5,558 nt of DNA from a bacterium (GCA_013791675.1 VMTI01000079.1:1-5558), one strand, 5' to 3'. Positions 1 through 5,558 are shown, counted from the stretch's first letter. Translations and numbers: made by a program. The notes: generated by a model from the letters alone, not told the origin.

Positions 1-3
1 GGC

Positions 4-27
4 GGTCTCAGGAATCTAATGCAACAC
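4..27 (+). repeat. Left terminal inverted repeat of the IS30-family element
   Basis: These 24 bases match the reverse complement of 1062-1085 at 20 positions. The conserved blocks are GGTCTCA, TCTAA and GCAACAC, separated by short mismatched positions. This is the expected transposase binding and cleavage site at the upstream end. Confidence 0.92.
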
Positions 28-52
28 TCACAGAGAAAAAGTAAAATAAAAG

Positions 53-60
53 AAAGGGGG
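53..60 (+). promoter_or_regulatory. Ribosome binding site of the transposase
   Basis: A purine run AAAGGGGG ends seven bases before the GTG at 68. It is a good Shine-Dalgarno match at normal spacing and is the reason for choosing this GTG start. I see no convincing -35/-10 pair in the short leader between the left repeat and this site. Confidence 0.7.
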
Positions 61-67
61 AATTGCT

Positions 68-1081
68 GTGAGGAATTGTTATTATCAAAGATTGAGTTTA
101 CAAGACCGCGAAGAAATAAGCCGCGGATTAGTGACAGGTTTATCTATCAGGGACATTGCCGAAAGTTTATCCCGGGCGCCGAGTACGATAAGCCGCGAAG
201 TCCGCAAAGGAAGCGCGACCCGTTCTACATACCGGGCGCATACGGCACAAAACAGAGCGTTGCGGAATGCCAAAACCCGACGAGAGAGCAAGCGCAAGCT
301 AATGGCTAATCCGGAATTAAGAGAATATGTCCATGCGGGTTTGAGAAAGAAATGGTCGCCTGAGCAAATTGCGCAAATCCTGCGAAAAATGTATCCTTTA
401 AATGGAACCATGCGTATATCACATGAAGCGATTTACAGTTATCTCTATGTGCTGCCGAGGGGAGAGTTAAAAAAAGAGCTTTTGAATTGTTTACGGCGGA
501 GTCATAAGAGACGGAGGAAACGAAGCGGAACAAAAGAAGCGTCGCCGAGAAGCATAGCGGACATGCTCAGCATAGAAGAGCGTCCTGCGGAGGTGGCGGA
601 TCGCACAGTGCCCGGTCATTGGGAAGGCGATCTTCTTATCGGCAGAAACAGACAATCGGCGCTGGGAACTCTTGTGGAGAGAACGACGAGGACAACAATT
701 TTAGTTCCCCTGCATTCTAAAAAAGCAAGAGAGGTGAGAAAGGCTTTCGCCGGAAAAGCGCTACGATTACCGGAAGAAATGAGATTGACGATGACCTATG
801 ACCAGGGACGGGAAATGGCCGAGCACAAATTGTTTACAAAGGAAACGAAAATGAAAGTGTATTTTGCACATCCCGCCAGTCCATGGGAAAGAGGAACGAA
901 CGAAAATACTAATGGCCTCATCCGTCAGTTTTTTCCGAAAGGAACGGATTTTAACAAAGTGACCAGGAAAGAAATAAAAAATGCGCAGGATCTGCTTAAC
1001 GGCAGACCGCGAAAAGTTTTGGATTGGGAGACACCTTATGATGCGTTTAAAAAGTTGGTTGGTGTTGCGTTAGAAACTTGA
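68..1081 (+). CDS. IS30-family DDE transposase, full length
   Basis: Catalyses cutting and strand transfer of the surrounding insertion sequence by a DDE (RNase H-fold) mechanism. The 337-residue protein has the IS30 order. An N-terminal helix-turn-helix lies at about residues 26-47 (SIRDIAESLSRAPSTISREV), followed by a basic linker region around 144-153 (RSHKRRRKRS). The catalytic core has D188 in HWEGDLLIG, D245 in TYDQGREMAEH and E279 in PWERGTNENTNGLIRQFFPK. D245 and E279 are separated by 33 residues, as the family requires, so all catalytic residues are present and the enzyme looks intact. The GTG start is supported by the purine run at 53-60. The stop TGA lies inside the right inverted repeat and overlaps an in-frame TTG of the next reading frame. 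About half of its arginines use CGN codons, against roughly a quarter in the neighbouring protein, which weakly supports transfer. The IS30-family assignment is near certain; the exact IS name is not recognised. Confidence 0.97.
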   Translation: MRNCYYQRLSLQDREEISRGLVTGLSIRDIAESLSRAPSTISREVRKGSATRSTYRAHTAQNRALRNAKTRRESKRKLMANPELREYVHAGLRKKWSPEQIAQILRKMYPLNGTMRISHEAIYSYLYVLPRGELKKELLNCLRRSHKRRRKRSGTKEASPRSIADMLSIEERPAEVADRTVPGHWEGDLLIGRNRQSALGTLVERTTRTTILVPLHSKKAREVRKAFAGKALRLPEEMRLTMTYDQGREMAEHKLFTKETKMKVYFAHPASPWERGTNENTNGLIRQFFPKGTDFNKVTRKEIKNAQDLLNGRPRKVLDWETPYDAFKKLVGVALET

Positions 1082-1085
1082 GACC
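1062..1085 (-). repeat. Right terminal inverted repeat of the IS30-family element
   Basis: Reverse complement of the left repeat at 20 of 24 positions, reading GGTCTCA inward from 1085. The transposase stop (1079-1081) and a possible TTG start for the downstream protein (1078-1080) both lie within it. Confidence 0.92.
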
Positions 1086-1125
1086 AAGTAGTTTATTATT
1101 TGTTTTTTTCAATTTTTCTTTTGCT
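1078..1125 (+). other. Signal peptide, n-region supplied by the IS end
   Basis: Read from the TTG, the first 16 residues are MRPSSLLFVFFNFSFA followed by Gln. Arg2 gives a positive n-region, SSLLFVFF is the hydrophobic core, and S-F-A fits the -3/-1 small-residue rule of signal peptidase I, with mature Gln17. There is no lipobox cysteine. At 16 residues it is short for a Sec signal, which fits an original longer n-region having been replaced. Only the part from Ser4 on is clearly encoded outside the IS; Met-Arg-Pro spans the IS terminus. Confidence 0.7.
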
Positions 1126-4100
1126 CAAACGGAAGATACAATTGTTGTCTCATACAGTCCTGAATATTATTCCACTGAAGATGTAGTCTATGTAAGTTTT
1201 TCTCCTGATTATATCCTGCCACTTCCGACAGAAGATTCAATTCTGATTTCATTCACCCCCGACTATATTCCTCCACTCCCAATGGATGATACAATAATTG
1301 TTTCTTTTACTCCCGACTATATCCCCCCTTTACCAAAGGAAGGTAATATTGTGGTAAGTTTCACCCCCGATTATTTACCGCCTCTTCCGACAGAAGGAAA
1401 TATTCTTGTTTCGTTTACGCCGAAGTATCAGCCGCCGCTTCCAACGGAAGGAAATATTCTTGTTTCATTTACGCCTGACTATTATGCTATTTCATCAAGC
1501 ACAGATGGAATTGTAAATCTTTCTTATAAGCAGGCGACATTGTTAGGAGAGACAACCACACCTTATATTATAATTGAGCCGACAACAACGGAGAAAGGAA
1601 TAATTGCAATATCGTCGGCAAGCGAAAGCGGGTTTGGCGTATTCAGCGAGTTATATGATATTGGCCCGACCGAAACAGTATTTATTCCGACCGCCACTTT
1701 GACTTTTATTTATTCCGAACCACCATTTGATGAGACGCTGCTTGATATTTACAGATGGGAACAAACAGAATGGCAGAAGCTAACTGCCGTTGAAAGAGAT
1801 ACCGCAAACAACTGGATAAAGGTTGAGCTTAGCGATATTGCTTGTATTTTTGCACTGCTTTATAAAATCCCCGATATAACACCACCGGTGACTGAATTAA
1901 AAGTATTGGGGGATTATTACGTTTCGGCAGATACTCAAAATTACGTTTCATCCCGTTCAAGTTTCTGTTTGACTGCGTATGATCCTGTAGTAAATGGAAT
2001 TTCATCAGAAATGGATTACACAGAATTCAGAATAGACAACGATATTTTCTGGAATGTTTACGAGGGAACATTTACATTAACGCAATACATAAGCACGGAT
2101 ACATTAGAAGGCGAGCATACAATAGGGTACAGAAGCAGAGACAGGAAAGGAAATATAGAGGAAGAGAAGGTATTTGCCTTTTTGGTTGATGTGGAGCCGC
2201 CGTTAACGGAGTTGAAGGTTGAAAGCTCAAAGTTAAAAGAACATAGCGGTATTTTTTATGTGACAGGAGATGCGAGATTTTATTTAGAAGCAGAGGATAA
2301 ATCCCCCCTGTATTCCCCTTTTGAAAAAGAGGGAAATTCAGGGGTGAAAAAGATTGGATACTGGATAGACGAAGAAGAATATCACTGGCGTATAGTCGTG
2401 GATACATCGCAGCCGCTTAATGTCGGAATTCCTGAAGATTTTCCGTCGCAGTATTTTGCGGAAGGAAGTCATAAAATAGGTTATCGTTCAATAGACAATG
2501 TGAATAATATTGAGCCGACAGCAATCAGGGAGATTTATTGTGATAAATCACCGCCGCAGATAACAATTGTTTCACCGAAAGCGGGGGAAATTTATATTGC
2601 GAAAAAATCCACAATCACAATTGATTTTACTGTCACGGATAACAGTGACCCTGAGCCGGAAATTTCAGCATACCTTTTCAATGTGGAGAAGAGCAGCGCA
2701 ATAGCGGTTGTTAAAAATCAAACAATAGAGCCGCTTGATATTGAATCCGGCTTTTGGACTTTAATTATTGAGGCGACTGACTGGATGGGACATTTTTCTT
2801 CTTCTACAACAGGGCAATTTGAGGTTATACATGATATTCTGCCGCCTAGAACGGAAATCGTTGCGGGACAACCGAGATACATTACCGAGACAAGCACATT
2901 TGTCGCCAGGGAAACGCAATTTAATTTAAGTGCGGTGGATGATATGGTGGAAGTCGGAGATGCAATCGGATTGGGAGTAGAGGAAACAAGGTATTCAATA
3001 AATCAGGGAACATTCTCAGTTTATACATCCTCGTTCACGCTTTACGAAGAAGGAGAGAATATAATCAAGTATTACAGCAGTGATACTGTGGGAAATACGG
3101 AGGAAGAAAATAGTCTTTTGGTAATTGGTGATTTTAGCGAGCCGCAGACGGAAGTTTCAATTTCAGAGCCGAAATACAAGAATTATATTACATCGCGGAG
3201 TTCGGTTGTCTTAATTGCTGAAGACAAAGGCGTAATTCCGAGCGGGGTAAAAGAAACAAAATACTCAATCAATAACGGAGCATTTGCTTTTTATGCTTCG
3301 CCGTTTACACTTTACGGGAATGATGGAATTTATACGGTAGATTATTACAGCCGGGACAATGTTTTGAATCAAGAAATCATAAAATCAACAACAATAAAAG
3401 TTGACAACACCGCGCCTGAAACAGCATTAAGTGTGGGTGCGCCGCAGTATGAAGCGGGCGGAAAGATTTACATATCCGAGGAAACGGGGATAACGTTATC
3501 GGCGATTGACCCTGTTATAAATGAAGTAGCGTCGGGATTACAATATACGGAATACAGAGTAAATGGCGCCGTCTGGCAAACATATTCAACGCCACTTACA
3601 TTAACAGAGGGAATCAGGGTACTGGAATACAGGAGCATTGACAATGTAAAGAACACGGAACAAATAAAGAGCATAACATTGCATGTTGACGAAACTGCTC
3701 CGGAAAGTAATTTAACAGCGGGAACTCCGCGGTATCAGTCAGGAGACAATCTTTATGTAACTTCGTCAACAATTTACACTTTAACTACGGTTGACCCAAT
3801 AATAAATGAAGTTGCCGCAGGAGTGGACTACGCTGAGTATAACGTAGATGGTGGAGAATGGGCAAAGAAAGTAGGGCCGGTTACAGATTACCAGTTGCCA
3901 GTTACATTATCAGAAGGCGAGAGGATAATTTATTTCAAAGGGACGGACAACGTTGAAAATAAAGAAGCAGAGAAATCTCTAACAGTTTTAGTGGACAACA
4001 CTGCCCCTGAAACAACGCTCGCAATTAGCCAGCCGAAATACATAGTTGACGGAAGTACATATATAACTTCCAATTCGGAAGTCATTCTTTCGGCAACAGA

Positions 4101-5558
4101 TATAATTTCAAATGGCGTCACATCGGGAGTGGCATTGACGGAATACAGAATAGACGGAGGGGGCTGGATAATTTATCAGGCAGAGCAAGCTCTGCAACTA
4201 CAGGAAGGGATTCGCACAGTGGAATATAGAAGCATTGACAATGTGAATAACACGGAAGAAATAAAAAGCATAACACTTTATGTTGACAACACTCCTCCGG
4301 TGACGGCGTTGATGATGGAAGGGAGCAGATACACGAAAGCAGACGGTATGTATGTGACATCGGGGACGACGTTTACGCTTACGGCGGAGGATCCTGTTGT
4401 GGGGGATGTGTCGTCGGGAGTGAAGGAGACGAAATACCGTATATTAAGCAGTACGGGAGTTTATGAGGACTGGAAATTATATCAGGAAGAAAATCCCCCT
4501 TCATCCCCCTTTGATAAAGGGGGAATAAGAATTGTTGGCCCCGACGGTATTTATATGATACAGTATTACAGCGCTGATAATCTTGAGAATACGGAAATCG
4601 TCAAATCAATAACGATGAAACTGGACAATGCCCCGCCGGAGACGGAAATTATCGCAAATGAGCCGCAATATATTTCGGAGGGTAAAATTTACATTTCACC
4701 GCAAACGCAGATAGAATTGATTGCGATTGACCCGCTCATAAATGAAGTTGCTGTCGGTGTAGAGGCAGTGCAATACAGAATAAATGCCGGAGAGTGGAAA
4801 GTTTATACGGGGACAATCACGCTGACAGAGGGAGTAAGAACAATTGAGTATTACGCTTATGATTATCTGGAAAACACGGAACAAATCAAATCACAAACAT
4901 ATTATGTTGACGGCACGCCGCCTCTCAGCGCTATCAGCACGGGAGAGCCGCAGTTTGAAGCATTCGGCTTAACAATAATAACGCCTGAGACGCAGATAAG
5001 CCTCGCGGCAAACGACCCTGAAATTAATTCAGTTGCCAGCGGGGTAAACCATACTCAATACAGAATAGACCCATCAACGTTCACGGAAACGCTGTGGGAA
5101 GTTTACACGGGGACATTCACGCTGACAGAAGGCGAGCATGCGGTGGAATACAGAAGCATTGATAATGTAAATAACACGGAAGCTGTAAAAAAAGAGGCTT
5201 ACACGGTTACATACATAAGCAAATATGCCGCATACGGCGAAGAAGGAGTAAAAGCGAGCGGGCAGGGAGAAATAGTCGGAGATGTGAGGTCAAACGGACA
5301 GGTGAAAGTCGCGGGACAGGCAATGCTCGACGGCGATGCGTCGGGAGAGACGGTTGAAGTTGACGGAACAGAAGCTGAAAGTGCGCCGGGGCGTGCAAAA
5401 ATAACAGGAGAAATAGAAGAAGGCGCGGAAAAGATAAATCCGTGGTGCATAGACCTTGACGCGATAGAAGAAACAGTTGCGGAAAACAATAATAACGAAA
5501 AGCTGGAGCTAAAAGACGGAAAGCTGCAGATAAATTCAAACAAGACAGTGACGATAAC
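1078..5558 (+). CDS. Giant secreted OmpL47-repeat protein, 5' end altered by IS, 3' end outside window
   Basis: An uninterrupted frame of 1,493 codons from the TTG at 1078 to the window edge; the frame is closed upstream by TAA at 1048-1050. Domain order by residue: signal peptide 1-16; seven 18-residue tandem repeats 24-146; a beta domain about 153-263; OmpL47-type repeats 1-2 at about 268-490; a different Ig-like domain 491-587; OmpL47-type repeats 3-10 at about 588-1379; bactofilin-like solenoid from about 1382. It is probably exported and carried at the cell surface or outer membrane. Adhesion or matrix binding is only a guess from the architecture; OmpL47 of Leptospira, which names the repeat family, is a surface protein. 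Start choice: the frame lacks an ATG until 1282, which would lose the signal peptide, so either the TTG in the IS end is used or the true start was displaced and this copy is a broken gene. No good Shine-Dalgarno precedes the TTG. No frameshift or stop is seen in over 4.4 kb, so any inactivation would be recent. Confidence 0.85.
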   Translation, partial: MRPSSLLFVFFNFSFAQTEDTIVVSYSPEYYSTEDVVYVSFSPDYILPLPTEDSILISFTPDYIPPLPMDDTIIVSFTPDYIPPLPKEGNIVVSFTPDYLPPLPTEGNILVSFTPKYQPPLPTEGNILVSFTPDYYAISSSTDGIVNLSYKQATLLGETTTPYIIIEPTTTEKGIIAISSASESGFGVFSELYDIGPTETVFIPTATLTFIYSEPPFDETLLDIYRWEQTEWQKLTAVERDTANNWIKVELSDIACIFALLYKIPDITPPVTELKVLGDYYVSADTQNYVSSRSSFCLTAYDPVVNGISSEMDYTEFRIDNDIFWNVYEGTFTLTQYISTDTLEGEHTIGYRSRDRKGNIEEEKVFAFLVDVEPPLTELKVESSKLKEHSGIFYVTGDARFYLEAEDKSPLYSPFEKEGNSGVKKIGYWIDEEEYHWRIVVDTSQPLNVGIPEDFPSQYFAEGSHKIGYRSIDNVNNIEPTAIREIYCDKSPPQITIVSPKAGEIYIAKKSTITIDFTVTDNSDPEPEISAYLFNVEKSSAIAVVKNQTIEPLDIESGFWTLIIEATDWMGHFSSSTTGQFEVIHDILPPRTEIVAGQPRYITETSTFVARETQFNLSAVDDMVEVGDAIGLGVEETRYSINQGTFSVYTSSFTLYEEGENIIKYYSSDTVGNTEEENSLLVIGDFSEPQTEVSISEPKYKNYITSRSSVVLIAEDKGVIPSGVKETKYSINNGAFAFYASPFTLYGNDGIYTVDYYSRDNVLNQEIIKSTTIKVDNTAPETALSVGAPQYEAGGKIYISEETGITLSAIDPVINEVASGLQYTEYRVNGAVWQTYSTPLTLTEGIRVLEYRSIDNVKNTEQIKSITLHVDETAPESNLTAGTPRYQSGDNLYVTSSTIYTLTTVDPIINEVAAGVDYAEYNVDGGEWAKKVGPVTDYQLPVTLSEGERIIYFKGTDNVENKEAEKSLTVLVDNTAPETTLAISQPKYIVDGSTYITSNSEVILSATDIISNGVTSGVALTEYRIDGGGWIIYQAEQALQLQEGIRTVEYRSIDNVNNTEEIKSITLYVDNTPPVTALMMEGSRYTKADGMYVTSGTTFTLTAEDPVVGDVSSGVKETKYRILSSTGVYEDWKLYQEENPPSSPFDKGGIRIVGPDGIYMIQYYSADNLENTEIVKSITMKLDNAPPETEIIANEPQYISEGKIYISPQTQIELIAIDPLINEVAVGVEAVQYRINAGEWKVYTGTITLTEGVRTIEYYAYDYLENTEQIKSQTYYVDGTPPLSAISTGEPQFEAFGLTIITPETQISLAANDPEINSVASGVNHTQYRIDPSTFTETLWEVYTGTFTLTEGEHAVEYRSIDNVNNTEAVKKEAYTVTYISKYAAYGEEGVKASGQGEIVGDVRSNGQVKVAGQAMLDGDASGETVEVDGTEAESAPGRAKITGEIEEGAEKINPWCIDLDAIEETVAENNNNEKLELKDGKLQINSNKTVTI
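1147..1515 (+). repeat. Seven tandem 54-bp (18-residue) repeats near the N-terminus
   Basis: Consensus unit VSFTPDYxPPLPTEGNIL. Units begin at 1147 (a degenerate 15-residue copy, VSYSPEYYSTEDVVY), 1192, 1246, 1300, 1354, 1408 and 1462; the last keeps VSFTPDY and then diverges to YAISSSTDGIV. Units at 1354 and 1408 are nearly identical at the DNA level, so recent duplication is likely, and edge units are the most diverged. Each unit alternates a short strand-like VSFTP segment with a Pro-rich turn (PPLP) and an acidic tip. I do not recognise a named family. Copy-number change by slippage would stay in frame because 54 is a multiple of three. Confidence 0.93.
1534..1866 (+). other. Beta-rich domain with IGP...LTF.Y...IYRW motif
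   Basis: Residues about 153-263 of the large protein. Recognisable elements are SGFGVFSELYDIGP, then ATLTFIYSEPPFDETLLDIY, then RWEQTEWQKL, NNWIKVEL and a closing IACIFALLYK. This run resembles a beta-sandwich module often seen in large bacterial surface proteins, where DE..L.IYRW is followed by W..L, NNTVTAEVSHF and FALL. The similarity is from memory of the motif and I do not assign a family number. It sits between the short tandem repeats and the first OmpL47-type repeat and may act as a spacer or as the first folded domain. Confidence 0.5.
1879..2547 (+). other. OmpL47-type repeats 1 and 2
   Basis: Repeats begin at 1879 (TPPVTELKV) and 2194 (EPPLTELKV). Each shows the family signature: PPxTEL, a YV(S/T) strand, L.A.D, then YWIDEEEY or FRIDNDIFW, then EG.H.IGYRS.D..GN.E. 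Such Ig-like/beta-sandwich repeats (named OmpL47-type beta-barrel domain in databases) run about 90-110 residues. Repeat 1 has an extra hydrophilic stretch (YISTDT) before EGEH. Repeat 2 carries a palindromic insertion in the loop before SGVKKIGYWID. Confidence 0.85.
2303..2346 (+). repeat. In-frame C/G-rich palindromic element, copy 1
   Basis: A nested hairpin. Outer arms CCCCTG (2305-2310) and CAGGGG (2339-2344) enclose inner arms TCCCCTTTT (2314-2322) and AAAAGAGGGA (2325-2334, one bulged base). It is read through as KSPLYSPFEKEGNSGV inside OmpL47-type repeat 2, replacing the usual DPxxNxVASGV loop and lengthening it by about five residues. Sequences of the form AATCCCCCT..TCCCCCTTT...AAAGGGGGA are, from general knowledge, a dispersed palindromic repeat in several environmental bacterial lineages. 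Here it is treated as a mobile palindrome tolerated within a coding loop. A second related copy lies at 4491-4527. Confidence 0.7.
2548..2838 (+). other. Ig-like domain of a different type interrupting the OmpL47 array
   Basis: About 97 residues opening SPPQITIVSPKAGEIY, then STITIDFTVTDNSDPEPEI and ending SGFWTLIIEATDWMGH. It lacks the Y(R/S)I(D/N) and EG...YRS.DN..N.E signatures of its neighbours. The pattern (PP.I.I.SP..G, TVTDNSDPEPE, G.WTL.IEATDW.GH) is that of an Ig-like/cadherin-like fold common in bacterial extracellular proteins. The paired acidic residues in TDNSDPEPE could bind calcium, but this is inference. It may act as a hinge between the first two repeats and the remaining eight. 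Confidence 0.6.
2839..5214 (+). other. OmpL47-type repeats 3 to 10
   Basis: Eight tandem repeats begin at about 2839, 3139, 3409, 3694, 4000, 4291, 4630 and 4915, each 90-113 residues. The typical unit reads TAPET, (Q/R)Y, YIS, L.A.D(P)..NEVASGV, then TEYRIDGG.W..Y and TEGIR..EYRSIDNV.NTE, ending with a strand into the next (V/L)DNTAPET. The best-conserved parts are EYRSIDNVNNTE and the Y-R-I-(D/N) strand. Repeats 3 and 4 are the most diverged; repeats 5, 7 and 10 are closest to consensus. Repeat 6 has an extra VTDYQLP segment, and repeat 8 carries a palindromic insertion. Some blocks, such as the GTFTLTEG/GTITLTEG region of repeats 9 and 10, are near-identical in DNA, so recombination between units is plausible. 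Confidence 0.9.
4491..4527 (+). repeat. In-frame C/G-rich palindromic element, copy 2
   Basis: A perfect 9-bp stem TCCCCCTTT (4504-4512) and AAAGGGGGA (4516-4524) with loop GAT, preceded by a half outer arm AAATCCCCCTTCA (4491-4503) whose right partner is degraded. It is related to copy 1 at 2303-2346. It is translated as ENPPSSPFDKGGIR between the W..Y strand and the DGIY.IQYYSADN strand of OmpL47-type repeat 8, adding about 13 residues to a loop that is short in other repeats. As RNA it would form a stable hairpin, but it has no U-tract and lies mid-gene, so it is not read as a terminator. Confidence 0.75.
5221..5558 (+). other. Start of C-terminal bactofilin-like beta-solenoid domain
   Basis: After repeat 10 the protein changes to KYAAYGEEGVKASGQGEIVG, then DVRSNGQVKVAGQAMLDGDA, with a G-x-(I/V/A) hexapeptide-like periodicity (SGQGEIVGDVRSNG, VAGQAMLDGDASG, ITGEIEEG). 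This resembles the short right-handed solenoid tail (YALF..G.V...GN..I.GDV.SNG.V) seen at the end of many long surface or pilus-associated proteins in environmental bacteria. A less repetitive stretch follows (INPWCIDLDAIEETVAENNN, then KLELKDGKLQINSNKTVTI) and the window ends mid-domain. More GN-rich solenoid is expected downstream. The role is unknown; an anchoring or terminal capping domain is the likeliest inference. Confidence 0.6.

Larger units (their letters stand above)
4..1085 (+). mobile_element. Complete IS30-family insertion sequence, about 1.08 kb
   Basis: A single-gene insertion sequence bounded by imperfect terminal inverted repeats at 4-27 and 1062-1085, both beginning GGTCTCA when read inward. 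The one gene is an IS30-type DDE transposase filling nearly the whole element. Length (1,082 bp) and layout match the family. IS30 elements usually duplicate 2-3 bp of target; the visible flanks (GGC on the left, AAG on the right) do not match, so either the original duplication has been lost, the two ends were joined by a rearrangement, or the window or contig starts at the element. The ends are inferred from the repeats and could be off by a base or two. The right end directly abuts the coding frame of a large secreted protein. Confidence 0.93.

Noticed and set aside
19..309. A 96-codon ATG frame overlapping the transposase start on the + strand.
   Set aside because: It is out of frame with the clear IS30 transposase, shows no recognisable domain and lacks its own ribosome binding site. 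It is a shadow; no frameshifting is needed since the transposase is intact in one frame.
1078..1106. Possible outward promoter at the IS right end: TTGAGA (1078-1083) as a -35 with TATTAT (1094-1099) as a -10.
   Set aside because: The spacer is only 10 bp, far from 16-18, and at 17 bp spacing the sequence (TGTTTT) is a poor -10. Such a promoter would also start after the TTG candidate.
1282..1284. First in-frame ATG as the true start of the large protein.
   Set aside because: It lies inside the third 18-residue repeat, has no Shine-Dalgarno, and would discard the signal-peptide core and two repeat units that are clearly coding.
2212..2240. A KVESSKLK-like stretch resembling dispersed heptamer-type repeats (TCAAAGT...).
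   Set aside because: Only one partial unit is present, and repeat 2 is not lengthened there relative to repeat 1, so an insertion is not supported.
4504..4524. Perfect C/G hairpin as a transcription terminator.
   Set aside because: It has no following T-run and is in the middle of an open coding frame. It is better explained as a palindromic repeat element.
5199..5543. Two long overlapping minus-strand frames opposite the solenoid domain, and other minus-strand frames across the repeat protein.
   Set aside because: They lie antisense to a strongly supported repeat frame, and their compositions (Ser/Leu/Pro/Phe-rich) are what the antisense of such coding sequence gives. No ribosome binding sites or domains were seen.

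Overview
The window holds two things: a complete IS30-family insertion sequence (about 4-1085) and, directly abutting it on the same strand, the first ~1,490 codons of a very large secreted repeat protein that runs off the right edge. There is no gene-free stretch longer than about 70 bases. I see no RNA gene, CRISPR array or origin.

The insertion sequence has 24-bp imperfect terminal inverted repeats (20 of 24 matching) around one 337-residue DDE transposase with a GTG start, a good ribosome binding site, and D-D-(33)-E spacing as in IS30. The transposase stop codon lies inside the right inverted repeat.

From the right end of the element an uninterrupted frame continues to the last base. 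Its first residues outside the element are a signal-peptide hydrophobic core ending in SFA|Q, with no start codon of its own. The nearest in-frame start is a TTG inside the right inverted repeat. It overlaps the transposase stop as TTGA and would add Met-Arg-Pro, a minimal charged n-region. Either the IS beheaded this gene, or its end supplies a substitute start coupled to the transposase. The rest of the protein, in order, is: seven tandem 18-residue repeats (VSFTPDYxPPLPTEGNIL type); a roughly 110-residue beta domain; two OmpL47-type repeats; one different Ig-like domain; eight more OmpL47-type repeats; and the start of a C-terminal domain with bactofilin-like, hexapeptide-like beta-solenoid periodicity. 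Two C/G-rich palindromes sit in frame within OmpL47 repeats 2 and 8.

The organism is probably an uncultured Gram-negative bacterium. OmpL47-type arrays joined to a GNG-type solenoid tail are, from general knowledge, common in genomes of Elusimicrobiota, Omnitrophota and related candidate phyla, but the window cannot fix the taxon. The large protein prefers AGA/AGG arginine codons and A/T-ending codons. The transposase uses more CGN, which fits its being a newcomer.
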